Of a stretch of DNA of 64,000 nt, positions 1 through 8,104 are shown one piece after another (position 1 is the stretch's first letter; every line of letters begins with the position of its first letter). The translations under genes and the position numbers were made by a program. The stretch comes from Microbacterium tenebrionis (GTDB lineage Bacteria > Actinomycetota > Actinomycetes > Actinomycetales > Microbacteriaceae): positions 1-64,000 of the forward strand of contig NZ_CAHJXQ010000004.1 of assembly GCF_903645325.1 (NCBI RefSeq), read 5' to 3'. The notes beneath the pieces were generated by a model. That model saw only the letters and a list, made by a program, of their open reading frames with translations. It made no database searches and was not told the DNA's origin.

Positions 1-101
1 CGACCTGGCTCGACTACTACAACCTAGACAGGCACCACCTCGGCATCGGAGGCCGCACCCCCATCGACCGAATCAACAACGGTCGAGGTCAGTACAGCTA
101 G
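1..101 (+). mobile_element. IS481-type transposase, C-terminal end only
   Basis: The window opens inside this gene. The reading frame from base 3 to the TAG at 99-101 gives 32 residues with the terminal signature of IS481-family DDE transposases: a W-x-x-Y-Y-N stretch followed by G-G-R-T-P and an R-I-N-N tail. Only the 3' end is present, so the catalytic residues lie off the left edge. The right terminal inverted repeat should follow within a few tens of bases but I could not identify it without the left end. The convergent gene ending at 73 reads into this sequence, as expected if the element inserted into and truncated it. Confidence 0.75.
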
Positions 102-546
102 ACACCCAGTCCGACCCGGAGGCTGGATCAATTCGCCAGTCGCCGTCCTTCCAGACGAGCTTTACCGACAACGAGCCGGCAGCCTGATCTGGAACGCCTG
201 CTCGAAGCTCGATCACGGCAGACTCGTCGTCGAATGCGACGATGCGGTAGCCCATGAACTGGATGCTCGCCAGGTCCGCGTCGGGGGTCCGGACCTTGGC
301 GCCGTTCTCTACTGCCTCGACATGCTGGAGGGTCTCATCCTTCAGCGGGCCGTCGAGCAGCGCGTACTCCAGCAGCGCTCGTGTGCCTTTCCCAGGGGCG
401 TCCACGTTCCCGTGCACAACGTAGTGATAGGTGGCGAGGAGGGCGCCGGTCTGTGTCTGGGCGAAGCCCACACGGTATCCGTCGCGCTCGGTGCAGGGAC
501 CGGCGCCGTCGACGATCGGCAGAGCTGCCCACCTAACTTGAGTCAT
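73..546 (-). pseudogene. Truncated integrative-element protein (DUF8175-like)
   Basis: This 157-residue frame resembles the secreted domain of small proteins found in actinobacterial integrative conjugative elements (DUF8175): a V-x-W start, a G-P then G-Y-R-V-G-F-A-Q segment, T-G-A-L-L-A, and a terminal W-K-D-G-D-W-R-I motif. It has no signal peptide or membrane anchor, which such proteins normally have, and no ribosome binding site ahead of the ATG at 546. Its last ten or so codons come from the adjacent transposase sequence. I therefore read it as a fragment cut at both ends. The family assignment comes from remembered family features, not a search. Confidence 0.45.
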
Positions 547-581
547 GCGGCGGAGCCGTGGACGACCTCGAAGGAGCAGGA

Positions 582-1415
582 ATGGCAGCCCCCGAACGCC
601 CGCAGCAGCGCCCGCAGCGTCCTCAGATCGTCCTGGAGGTGGCCGAGCGGATCCGCCTGACCCCGCACCTCGTGCGGATCGTCGCCGGTGGGCCGGGCAT
701 CTCTGCCGTCGAGGACAACGGATCCACCGACGCGTACACGAAGATGCTCTTCGCTCCGCGCGAGGCAGGGCTCACGCCGCCGTACGACATGGACCAGCTG
801 CGCGCCCTGCTGCCGATCGAGATGCTGCCGACGCGCCGCACCTACACGATCCGCCGATTCGACCTGGATGCCGGACAGATCTGGATCGACTTCGTGACGC
901 ATGGCGACGAGGGTATCGCCGGGCCCTGGGCGGCGTCGGCGCAGCCGGGGGACCCGGTCGTGCTCGGTGGGATCGGCGGCGGGTACGCCCCGGATCCGGA
1001 TGCCGACTGGCACCTGCTGGCGGGCGACGAATCGGCGATCCCGGCCATCGCCTCGGCGCTGGAGGCGATGCCGGCGGATGCTGTGGGCACAGCCTTCCTC
1101 GAAGTGCAGAACGAGTCCGAGCAGCTCGAGCTGACCGCGCCGGCGGGCGTCGAGGTGCGCTGGCTGCACCGTGGCGACCATGCTGCCGGCACGACCGACC
1201 TGATCGTCCACGCCGTGCGCGAGCTCGAATGGCGAGACGGCCGCGTGCAGGTCTTCGCGCACGGCGAGCGGGGCGCCATGAAGACGCTGCGCCCGCATCT
1301 GACCGACGAGCGGGGAGTGGACCGCTCGCAGCTGTCATTGTCGGCGTACTGGGCGCTGGGCCGCATCGAGGACGCGTTCCAGGCTGAGAAGCGCGAGGCG
1401 ATCGGTCAGATCTGA
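582..1415 (+). CDS. Siderophore-interacting protein (FAD-dependent ferric reductase)
   Basis: This 277-residue flavoprotein belongs to the SIP/ViuB family, cytoplasmic enzymes that release iron from ferric siderophores using NAD(P)H. The FAD-binding motif R-T-Y-T-I-R lies near residues 86-91, a D-F-V-T-H-G strand follows, the nucleotide-binding motif G-D-E-S-A-I-P-A-I is near 148, and the family ending S-A-Y-W-A-L-G-R is present. I chose ATG 582 over GTG 558 because AAGGAG at 571-576 is correctly spaced from it. Only a few dozen bases separate it from the mobile-element debris, so its native promoter may have been lost. A second SIP gene is at 24332. Confidence 0.88.
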   Translation: MAAPERPQQRPQRPQIVLEVAERIRLTPHLVRIVAGGPGISAVEDNGSTDAYTKMLFAPREAGLTPPYDMDQLRALLPIEMLPTRRTYTIRRFDLDAGQIWIDFVTHGDEGIAGPWAASAQPGDPVVLGGIGGGYAPDPDADWHLLAGDESAIPAIASALEAMPADAVGTAFLEVQNESEQLELTAPAGVEVRWLHRGDHAAGTTDLIVHAVRELEWRDGRVQVFAHGERGAMKTLRPHLTDERGVDRSQLSLSAYWALGRIEDAFQAEKREAIGQI

Positions 1416-1456
1416 GCGGCCACCGCGGTCGCGCGGGAGCGTGGGACAATGGAGGC

Positions 1457-1771
1457 ATGTCCTCCCCCGAACCCCGTGAGACCGTCGAAGCGACTGTGCG
1501 GCGCGTGCCGCGCTACGGCGTGTTCATGGCGATCGGCGTCGTGCTCGGCATCATCGCCGCCGGCATCCTGACGATGGTTGGCAGCTACGAGCCGTCCGAG
1601 GTGCTCGACGTCGTCTACCCACCGGGCCAGGTCTTCGGATTCGCGCTGCTGTGGACGGTGCCGATCGGCATCGCGCTCGGCGGGCTCGTCGCCATCCTGC
1701 TCGAGCGCATCGCCCGTCGCCACGACCGCGTGGTGCGCGTCGACCGCGAGACGGTCATCGAGCAGGACTGA
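1457..1771 (+). CDS. Small membrane protein, two transmembrane helices
   Basis: The 104-residue product has a charged N-terminus, a first membrane helix at about residues 21-43, a short loop, a second helix at about 58-82, then a basic and acidic C-terminal tail. I do not recognise a characterised family; similar small proteins occur near purM in Microbacteriaceae, but that is from memory. A -10-like hexamer GACAAT (1445-1450) lies exactly 6 nt before the ATG, and GGAGG also lies in that gap, so translation could be leaderless or leadered. It converges with the next gene, leaving only 3 nt between stop codons. Confidence 0.7.
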   Translation: MSSPEPRETVEATVRRVPRYGVFMAIGVVLGIIAAGILTMVGSYEPSEVLDVVYPPGQVFGFALLWTVPIGIALGGLVAILLERIARRHDRVVRVDRETVIEQD

Positions 1772-1774
1772 CCG

Positions 1775-2380
1775 CTACGCCAGCTCGCCGATGATCGGTC
1801 GGATGGCGGCGTCGAAGGCCACGACGTCGCGCCGCATCCCGTCCGTCACGGCGACCGTGAGCGCGCCGATCCACCAGATCCCCCGCTGCGAGAACGGCAG
1901 CACCTGCACGTTCAGCTCGAACGAATGGGCGCGCCGTCCCACCTCGCGCTCGAACTCCGCGATCGCACTGGCGTAGGCGCGGTAGGCGCCTCCCCCGGTG
2001 GCGGTCTTCATCGTGTCGAAATACCTGCCCCGGGCCTTCTGCGCGTACTGCAGAGCGGATGGCGCGAGCGGAGCGATCGCCTCGCGCAGCTCATCCGCGC
2101 CGGTGGTGGGGAGCGCGACCAGCGTGTCGAAGCCGTCGATGAGCTCGAGCGGGACGTCGGACGGGTGCGCGCGCGGCTCGACGGTCATGTCCCAGTACTC
2201 CCGCCACTGCTCCTCGAGCGCGGGCGTCGCGTCCGCGGCATCCGGCGCGCGCACCGGCAGGTCGCGCAGTGCGGGCAGGTCGTCGGGCACTCGGATGCCG
2301 AGCATCTGCCGCAGCGCGAGCGCGATGAGCACCGGCACTCCGGCGTCTTCGCGGATCAGCCACTGCGGCTTGTCGGACAT
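1775..2380 (-). CDS. Conserved hypothetical protein, 201 aa
   Basis: No catalytic motif or membrane segment is visible. The protein is soluble, with a hydrophobic N-terminal helix (residues 12-30), an acidic middle, an A-Y-x-x-A-I-A-E-F helix near residue 140 and a C-terminal strand region W-W-I-G-A-L-T-V-A-V-T-D-G that looks like a core beta sheet. Codon use and GC match the neighbours and the frame stays open over its whole length against strong GC bias, so it is likely real. I do not recognise the function. It is divergent from purM; the 80-bp gap holds both promoters. Confidence 0.65.
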   Translation of the reverse strand: MSDKPQWLIREDAGVPVLIALALRQMLGIRVPDDLPALRDLPVRAPDAADATPALEEQWREYWDMTVEPRAHPSDVPLELIDGFDTLVALPTTGADELREAIAPLAPSALQYAQKARGRYFDTMKTATGGGAYRAYASAIAEFEREVGRRAHSFELNVQVLPFSQRGIWWIGALTVAVTDGMRRDVVAFDAAIRPIIGELA

Positions 2381-2460
2381 GGCCCCATCCTATGGAGGTC
2401 AGTCCGGCAGGGAAGGGCAAGCGGGAAACTCAGTGGGTGTGCGGCCGGTAGTCTTGTCTC

Positions 2461-3588
2461 GTGGCTGCCTCCCCCACCAACCCCTATTCCGAAGCCGGTG
2501 TCGACACCGCTGCCGGCGACCTCGCCGTCGAGCTGATGAAGTCGTCGGTGCGCGCGACGCACGGCCCCGAAGTGCTCGGGGGAGTCGGCGGCTTCGCCGG
2601 CCTCTTCGACGCGAGCGCCCTGCTCGGCTACACCAAGCCGCTGCTCGCGACCAGCACCGACGGCGTCGGCACGAAGGTCGCGATCGCGCAGGCCATCGAC
2701 AAGCACGACACGATCGGGCAGGACCTGGTCGGCATGGTCGTCGACGACATCGTCGTGGTCGGCGCCAAGCCGCTGTTCATGACCGATTACATCGCGTGCG
2801 GCAAGGTCGTCCCCGAGCGGATCGCCGACATCGTCCGCGGCATCGCCGACGCCTGCACGGCCACCGGTACCGCGCTCGTCGGCGGCGAGACCGCCGAGCA
2901 CCCCGGGCTCCTCGGCCCGCGCGACTACGACGTCGCCGGGGCTGCGACAGGCGTCGTCGAGGCGGATGCCGTGCTCGGCGCCGATCGCGTCCAGGACGGC
3001 GACGTCGTCCTCGCGCTGGCATCGAGCGGCCTGCACTCCAACGGCTACTCGCTCGTGCGTCACATCATCACGGGTGCGGGCATCGGCTACGGCGACAACG
3101 CCGCCGACTTCGGCGCGACGTGGGGCGAGGCGCTCCTCGAGCCGACCCGTCTGTACACCCTGCCGCTGCTGCGCCTGATCGATGCGCTCGCCGACGGCAG
3201 CATCCACTCGCTCAGCCACGTCACCGGCGGCGGCATCGCCGCCAACCTCGCCCGCGTCCCGCCCGTCGGCAGCTGGGCGGAGGTCGACCGTTCGACGTGG
3301 TCGCCGAGCCCGGTCTTCCGCGTGCTCAGCGACATCGCCGGCACGCCCCTGGAAGAGACCGAGGGCACCTGGAACCTCGGGATCGGCTTCCTCGCCGTGA
3401 TCGAGGCGGGTCAGAAGGATGCTGCGATCGCGGCTCTGGCCGCCGAGGGCATCGACGCCTGGCAGGTCGCCACGGTCTCCACCGGCGCGCGTCCTGCCGG
3501 TGCATTCGAAGAGGGCGCCAAGGGCGTCGACGGCGGAGCGGTGCGGCTGGTCGGCTCGTACCGGGACAGCGCCCGCGGCCACAACTGA
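2461..3588 (+). CDS. purM: Phosphoribosylformylglycinamidine cyclo-ligase
   Basis: PurM (AIR synthetase) performs the ATP-dependent ring closure of FGAM to aminoimidazole ribotide in purine synthesis. The 375-residue protein carries the family signatures S-T-D-G-V-G-T-K-V near residue 63, D-I-V-V-V-G-A-K-P, G-G-E-T-A-E-H-P-G, S-S-G-L-H-S-N-G-Y and H-V-T-G-G-G-I. The start is GTG 2461. No Shine-Dalgarno sequence precedes it, but TAGTCT at 2449-2454 lies exactly 6 nt upstream, which fits a leaderless transcript. purF follows after 22 nt, so the two probably form one purine operon with the MFS gene behind. Confidence 0.96.
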   Translation: MAASPTNPYSEAGVDTAAGDLAVELMKSSVRATHGPEVLGGVGGFAGLFDASALLGYTKPLLATSTDGVGTKVAIAQAIDKHDTIGQDLVGMVVDDIVVVGAKPLFMTDYIACGKVVPERIADIVRGIADACTATGTALVGGETAEHPGLLGPRDYDVAGAATGVVEADAVLGADRVQDGDVVLALASSGLHSNGYSLVRHIITGAGIGYGDNAADFGATWGEALLEPTRLYTLPLLRLIDALADGSIHSLSHVTGGGIAANLARVPPVGSWAEVDRSTWSPSPVFRVLSDIAGTPLEETEGTWNLGIGFLAVIEAGQKDAAIAALAAEGIDAWQVATVSTGARPAGAFEEGAKGVDGGAVRLVGSYRDSARGHN

Positions 3589-3610
3589 AGAACGGATGAA
3601 GTAACACCCC

Positions 3611-5083
3611 ATGTGCGGAATCGTCGGAATGGTCGCAGGCGGCCCCGTCAACCAGGACATCTACGACGCACTCCTGCTGCTGCAGCATCGCGGGCAGGAC
3701 GCGACCGGCATCGCCACCGCCGAGTCGAACGGCATCATGCACATCGCCAAGGCCGAGGGCCAGGTGCGTGAAGCCTTCCGCACCCGCGACATGCGATCGC
3801 TGCTCGGGAACGTCGGCCTCGGCCACGTCCGCTACGCGACCAAGGGCACGGCATCCAGTGAGGAGGAGATGCAGCCGTTCTACGTGAACGCCCCGTACGG
3901 CATCGTCCTCATCCACAACGGCAACCTCACCAACACCCGTGAGCTGACCGCCGACATGGCCAGGCGCGACCGCCGGCACCTGAACTCCTCCAGCGACACC
4001 GAGCTGCTGCTGAACGTGCTCGCCGGCGAGCTGCAGCACACCACCAGCGACGTCGACCTCGACCCGGAACGCATCTTCGAGGCCGTCGGGCGCACCCACG
4101 AGCGCATCGAGGGCGCCTACGCGGTGATCGCCGTGATCGCCGGCTACGGGCTGCTCGCCTTCCGCGATCCGTTCGGCATCCGTCCGCTCATCCTCGGGCG
4201 GCGCAGGCGCGTCGAGGCCGACAGCGCGAGCCGCGACGAATGGATCGTCGCGAGCGAGTCGCTGGTGCTCGAGAACGGTGACTACGAGGTCGTGCGCGAG
4301 GTCGCCCCCGGCGAGGCCGTCTTCATCACGAATGACGGCGAACTGTTCACCCAGCAGTGTGCGGCGGACCCGAAGCTCTTCCCCTGTGCATTCGAGTACG
4401 TCTACCTCGCCCGCCCCGACTCGATCATGAACGGCATCGCCGTGTACGAGTCCCGGCTTCGCATGGGTGAGCGGCTCGCCGACACGATCGCCAAGCACGT
4501 CCCGCGCGACAAGATCGACGTCGTCATGCCGATCCCGGACTCCGCACGGCCGTCCGCGATGGAGGTCGCCCGCAAGCTCGGCATCGAGTACCGCGAGGGC
4601 TTCTACAAGAACCGCTATGTGGGCCGGACCTTCATCATGCCCGGGCAGGCCGTGCGCAAGAAGAGCGTCCGGCAGAAGCTCAACGCGATGTCGACCGAGT
4701 TCCGCGGCAAGAACGTCCTGCTCATCGACGACTCGATCGTGCGCGGGACGACGAGCAAGCAGATCATCCAGATGGCGCGGGATGCCGGCGCCCTCTCGGT
4801 CACGTTCGCCTCGGCCGCGCCGCCGGTGCGCTTCCCGCACGTCTACGGGATCAACATGCCGTCCAAGCACGAGCTCATCGCCCACGGACGGACGATCCCC
4901 GAGATCGCCGCGGAGCTCGGCGTCGACCACCTCGTGTACCAGGAGGTCGATGACCTGAAGGCGGCGATCATCGAGGGCTCCGAGGTCGCCGACCTCGACA
5001 TGAGCTGCTTCGACGGACGCTACGTCACCGGAACGGTCACCGAGGAGTACCTCGACTGGGTGGAGAGCTCGCAGTCGTCGTGA
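3611..5083 (+). CDS. purF: Amidophosphoribosyltransferase
   Basis: PurF makes phosphoribosylamine from PRPP and glutamine, the committed step of purine synthesis. The 490-residue protein starts M-C-G-I-V-G, so removal of Met exposes the Cys nucleophile of the class II glutaminase domain directly; there is no propeptide. The phosphoribosyltransferase domain has the PRPP loop L-L-I-D-D-S-I-V-R-G-T-T at about residues 372-383. The C-terminal cysteine pair that binds a 4Fe-4S cluster in Bacillus-type PurF is not evident (one Cys near residue 470). It follows purM by 22 nt and overlaps the next start by 4 nt (GTGA). Confidence 0.96.
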   Translation: MCGIVGMVAGGPVNQDIYDALLLLQHRGQDATGIATAESNGIMHIAKAEGQVREAFRTRDMRSLLGNVGLGHVRYATKGTASSEEEMQPFYVNAPYGIVLIHNGNLTNTRELTADMARRDRRHLNSSSDTELLLNVLAGELQHTTSDVDLDPERIFEAVGRTHERIEGAYAVIAVIAGYGLLAFRDPFGIRPLILGRRRRVEADSASRDEWIVASESLVLENGDYEVVREVAPGEAVFITNDGELFTQQCAADPKLFPCAFEYVYLARPDSIMNGIAVYESRLRMGERLADTIAKHVPRDKIDVVMPIPDSARPSAMEVARKLGIEYREGFYKNRYVGRTFIMPGQAVRKKSVRQKLNAMSTEFRGKNVLLIDDSIVRGTTSKQIIQMARDAGALSVTFASAAPPVRFPHVYGINMPSKHELIAHGRTIPEIAAELGVDHLVYQEVDDLKAAIIEGSEVADLDMSCFDGRYVTGTVTEEYLDWVESSQSS

Positions 5084-6387
5084 GCACCGCCGCGCCCTTG
5101 TGGCGGGGGCGGGCTCTGGCCGTCCTCGGCATCCTCCTGTGCGCGTTCTCGTTGCGCTCGGCCGTGGCGTCGCTGTCGCCGGTTCTCGATCACATCGCCG
5201 CGGACTTCGAGCTGCCCACCGCGGTCGTCGGGCTCATCGGCACCGCGCCGCCGGTGTGCTTCGCGGTGTTCGGACTGTGCACGCCGCTGCTCGAGCGGCG
5301 ATTCGGCATCGAGCGAGTGACGATCATCGCCTTGATCGTGATCGCCGCAGGGCTCGTGCTGCGCGGACTCGCGTTCGACGCGACCGGACTGCTGCTCACC
5401 TCCGCCCTCGTCTTCGCCGGGATCGGGATGGGCAACATCCTCGTGCCGCCGCTGGTCAAGAAGTACTTCCCCGACCGCATCGGCATGATGCTCACGCTCT
5501 ACACGACGGCCATGGCGCTGTCGACGTTCCTCCCGCCGCTGGTCGCGGTGCCGGTGGCGGATGCCGCGGGCTGGCGGGCCTCGCTGGGACTGTGGGGTGT
5601 GTTCGCGCTCGCCGGTGCCGTGCCGTGGATCCTGATGCTCGTGTCCGGGCGCGCCGCGTCGCAGCCCGAGCCGGTCGCGCAGCCGGAGACCGTCGCACGG
5701 ACATCGCCTGCGGGCTTCTCCGATCCCGCCGAACTCGCGACCGGTCCGATCGTCGTGGCGCCGGCCGACTCGCAGGTGTTCTTCCGGCTGCTGCGACTGC
5801 CGCTCGCCTGGGCGATCGCCGTGGTGTTCGGCACGTCATCGACCATGGCCTACGTGTCGTTCGCGTGGCTCCCGGCGATCGTCACCGACACCACCGGGGT
5901 GTCGGCGACCGTCGCCGGCCTCCTGCTGTCGCTGTTCGCGATCATGGGACTGCCCGCCTCGTTGCTCGTGCCGACGCTCGTGGTGCGCTTCCAGGCGACA
6001 CGGACGCTGTTCCTCGTCGCCGTGGGGTGCGGGCTCGTCGGCGTCACCGGTCTCCTGTTCTGGTCCGACGCGGTCACGGTCTGGCTGTGGGTCGCCCTCT
6101 TCGGGCTCGTCGGCATCCTGTTCCCGCTGGCGCTCGTGCTCATCAGCATCCGTGCCCGCACGACGCAGAGCGCCGTGGCGCTCAGCAGCTTCGTGCAGAG
6201 CACCGGCTACATCTTCGCGGCCGTGTTCCCGTTGCTCGTCGGAGTTCTGCACGAGGCGACCACCGGATGGACGGTGCCGCTGATCGTCCTGGCCGGGGTT
6301 CTCGTCATCGCGATCCCGTTCGGTGTCATCGCCGGCCGCCGTCGCACGATCGAGGACGAGTGGGAGGCGCGGTACGGGCGCTGGTGA
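5080..6387 (+). CDS. MFS transporter, CynX/NimT type
   Basis: This 435-residue integral membrane protein has about 12 hydrophobic segments split by a hydrophilic central loop (about residues 190-230). The N-terminal S-L-R-S-A-V-A-S-L-S-P-V segment and the G-I-G-M-G-N-I-L-V-P-P stretch in the fourth helix are typical of the CynX/NimT branch, whose known members export or import small anions such as cyanate or nitroimidazoles. Substrate here is unknown. Its GTG start overlaps the purF stop, so it is translationally coupled to the purine genes; whether it moves a purine-related compound cannot be told from sequence. A hairpin follows at 6439. Confidence 0.82.
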   Translation: MSTAAPLWRGRALAVLGILLCAFSLRSAVASLSPVLDHIAADFELPTAVVGLIGTAPPVCFAVFGLCTPLLERRFGIERVTIIALIVIAAGLVLRGLAFDATGLLLTSALVFAGIGMGNILVPPLVKKYFPDRIGMMLTLYTTAMALSTFLPPLVAVPVADAAGWRASLGLWGVFALAGAVPWILMLVSGRAASQPEPVAQPETVARTSPAGFSDPAELATGPIVVAPADSQVFFRLLRLPLAWAIAVVFGTSSTMAYVSFAWLPAIVTDTTGVSATVAGLLLSLFAIMGLPASLLVPTLVVRFQATRTLFLVAVGCGLVGVTGLLFWSDAVTVWLWVALFGLVGILFPLALVLISIRARTTQSAVALSSFVQSTGYIFAAVFPLLVGVLHEATTGWTVPLIVLAGVLVIAIPFGVIAGRRRTIEDEWEARYGRW

Positions 6388-6438
6388 TCAGCGGATGCCG
6401 CGGCGTGCGGTCGTGCGACCCCTCAGGCGTACGACAAA

Positions 6439-6464
6439 GACCCCGCTGCCACGGCAACGGGGTC
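6439..6464. terminator. Hairpin between MFS gene and DUF3073 gene
   Basis: GACCCCG (6439-6445) pairs with CGGGGTC (6458-6464), with an inner TGC/GCA extension after one mismatch. On the minus strand the stem is followed by TTTGTCG, a short T-run, so it fits best as the terminator of the DUF3073 gene. It could act for both convergent genes. Confidence 0.6.
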
Positions 6465-6479
6465 GACGAGTCGGTGGGC

Positions 6480-6668
6480 TCAGGCCCTCTCGAGCTCGTC
6501 TTCGTCTTCGTCCGCGTACTGGTCGGCCCACTTGTCGACGTAGGCGTTCTCGTCGTCCGACGGGTGACCCAGTTCGCGCTCGAGCGCGGAGTAGTTCACC
6601 GACGGACTGTACGCCTTGAGTTCGCGGGCGATTTTGGTGTGTTTCGCCTTCTGACGGCCACGGCCCAT
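6480..6668 (-). CDS. DUF3073 family protein
   Basis: This 62-residue protein matches the small actinobacterial DUF3073 family: M-G-R-G-R-x-K-A-K-x-T-K-x-A-R-E-L-K at the basic N-terminus, a central L-E-R-E-L, and an acidic tail ending in D-E-D-E-D-E-L. The charge split (basic head, acidic tail) is striking for so small a protein. Function is unknown; it is commonly found close to purM/purF in actinomycetes. It is convergent with the MFS gene and divergent from the stress-protein gene. Confidence 0.9.
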   Translation of the reverse strand: MGRGRQKAKHTKIARELKAYSPSVNYSALERELGHPSDDENAYVDKWADQYADEDEDELERA

Positions 6669-6818
6669 GCGCGAGACCCCCTAACGAGTTCAGCTGCCGG
6701 GCGAACTGGCGCCCGGGGCATTTCACGACACCGGCGTGCGGCCGGTAAGAGTAGCATTCAGAATAGCACGAGGGCCAGGTCCTCTGGCCTTCGCCGGCAG
6801 GTGAAGGGAACGATCATC

Positions 6819-7361
6819 ATGACAGACCAGGCCTCCTCCCCGTCCGACGAACTGGCCCAGAACGCCGAGCTCCAGAAGGCCGTGATCGTGGGCATGCAGC
6901 CCGATCAGGCCGGTCACGTGCTCGATGAGGCCGCGCGCTACGCGAAGCTGCTGGGAGTGCCCCTCGTCGTCGCCCACGTCGACGTCACGCGCTTCGTCAC
7001 GTACGAGGATCCGGACGGCTACGTGCACTCCGCGCCCATCGATCTGAACATCGAGGCCGGGGCCGCGGAGTTCGAGGCGGTGCAGGCTGCGGCGGCGACC
7101 GCTCTGAAGGGCACCGACCTGAAGTGGACGGCACGTCAGCTCGTCGGCGACCCGGCTCTGGCGATCAAGCAGCTCGCGAACAAGCTCGACGCGCAGCTGA
7201 TCGTCGTCGGCACCCGCAAGCGGGGCCTGGGCGAATCGATCCGCGAGTTCTTCACCGGCTCGGTGGCCGCCCGGCTCGCCCACCGGCAGCACCGCTCTGT
7301 TCTCGTGGTGCCGCGGGAGGACGCGGTTCCGGACGACCAGCCCGAGATCTGGACCGAGTAG
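6819..7361 (+). CDS. Universal stress protein family
   Basis: The 180-residue product is a single UspA domain. It opens with an acidic tail of about 20 residues, then a first strand K-A-V-I-V-G-M, and ends with the nucleotide-binding pattern V-V-G-T-R-K-R-G-x9-G-S-V-A near residues 129-148, followed by S-V-L-V-V-P. This is the ATP-binding type of Usp, usually linked to stasis or hypoxia survival. The start is ATG 6819 behind GAAGGGA. A GGCCAG/CTGGCC hairpin (6773-6789) lies in the leader. A nested inverted repeat follows the stop and probably terminates transcription. Confidence 0.9.
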   Translation: MTDQASSPSDELAQNAELQKAVIVGMQPDQAGHVLDEAARYAKLLGVPLVVAHVDVTRFVTYEDPDGYVHSAPIDLNIEAGAAEFEAVQAAAATALKGTDLKWTARQLVGDPALAIKQLANKLDAQLIVVGTRKRGLGESIREFFTGSVAARLAHRQHRSVLVVPREDAVPDDQPEIWTE

Positions 7362-7377
7362 CGCCGTCCAGCCCCGC

Positions 7378-7456
7378 ACAGACCCCGCGTCAGCGACGAG
7401 ACCCCGTCGTACACGCGTCGCTACGGCGGGGTCTCGTCGAGAAGACGGGGTCTCTG
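7378..7456. repeat. Nested inverted repeat acting as terminator, copy 1
   Basis: An inner stem pairs 7394-7411 with 7422-7439, almost perfectly. An outer stem pairs AGACCCCG (7380-7387) with CGGGGTCT (7446-7453). It lies between the convergent stress-protein and PadR genes, so it can terminate both. The same two-level design and much of the same sequence recur at 15524-15602, marking a dispersed repeat family. Confidence 0.7.
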
Positions 7457-7462
7457 GATGAT

Positions 7463-8104
7463 TCAGCGCTCGGGGGAGTCGAGCGCGCGCGTGACGGCGT
7501 GCGCTGCGGCATCCAGCGCGTTCTCGAGTTCGGTGACGACGGTCGCTGCAAGTACCCCGCCGCGGGCGACGTGCGTGCGCAGGTCGGTCCGCACCTGGGC
7601 GCGGAAGGCGTTGACCGCGGCATCCGCCCTGTGCAGCTGTTCGCGGCTGCCCGCCCGCTCGTCGCCCGTCGGCGTCGAGGTCGGCAGACGCGACTGCGCC
7701 GCCGTGCGTTCTGCGCCTGCTGCGGCGGCGAGGTCGGCGCGCAGGCTCTTCATCGCCGACTGCACGCTCTGGCGCACCTCGTTGGCGATCAGCCGGACGG
7801 AATCGGCGAGTCCCGATTCGATCCCGGCGAGGTCCCCCTCGCGCTCGGCGAGCTCGGCGCGTCCGGCATCGGTGATCGCATAGATCGTGGTGCGGCCGTC
7901 GACGGTCTTGGTGACCAGGCCCTCCCCTTCGAGCTTCGCCAGCCGAGGGTAGATGGTGCCGGCGCTCGGCGTGTACGTGCCGCCGGTGCGGTCGGTGAGC
8001 GCCTGGATGATGCCGTATCCGTGCTGCGGCGCCTCGGCGAGCAGCGACAGCAGGTACAAGCGCAGGTCGCCGTGCGAGAAGACGGCCGGGGTCACGAGTC
8101 CCAC
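7463..8104 (-). CDS. PadR family transcriptional regulator
   Basis: The 213-residue protein has a PadR winged helix in its first 90 residues: L-R-L-Y-L-L-S-L-L, H-G-Y-G-I-I-Q-A-L, then S-A-G-T-I-Y-P-R-L-A-K-L-E and G-L-V, followed by the R-T-T-I-Y-A-I-T-D-A-G wing. The C-terminal half is helical and probably dimerises. The start codon lies 13 nt inside the end of the upstream DUF4097 gene, so both are one operon. Palindromes of the form CGATATATCG in the operon promoter are good candidates for its operator, making it an autorepressor. Confidence 0.9.
   Translation of the reverse strand: MGLVTPAVFSHGDLRLYLLSLLAEAPQHGYGIIQALTDRTGGTYTPSAGTIYPRLAKLEGEGLVTKTVDGRTTIYAITDAGRAELAEREGDLAGIESGLADSVRLIANEVRQSVQSAMKSLRADLAAAAGAERTAAQSRLPTSTPTGDERAGSREQLHRADAAVNAFRAQVRTDLRTHVARGGVLAATVVTELENALDAAAHAVTRALDSPER

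Noticed and set aside
558-581. GTG 558 as start of the first siderophore-interacting protein
   Set aside because: AAGGAG at 571-576 lies inside that extension and is well placed for ATG 582.
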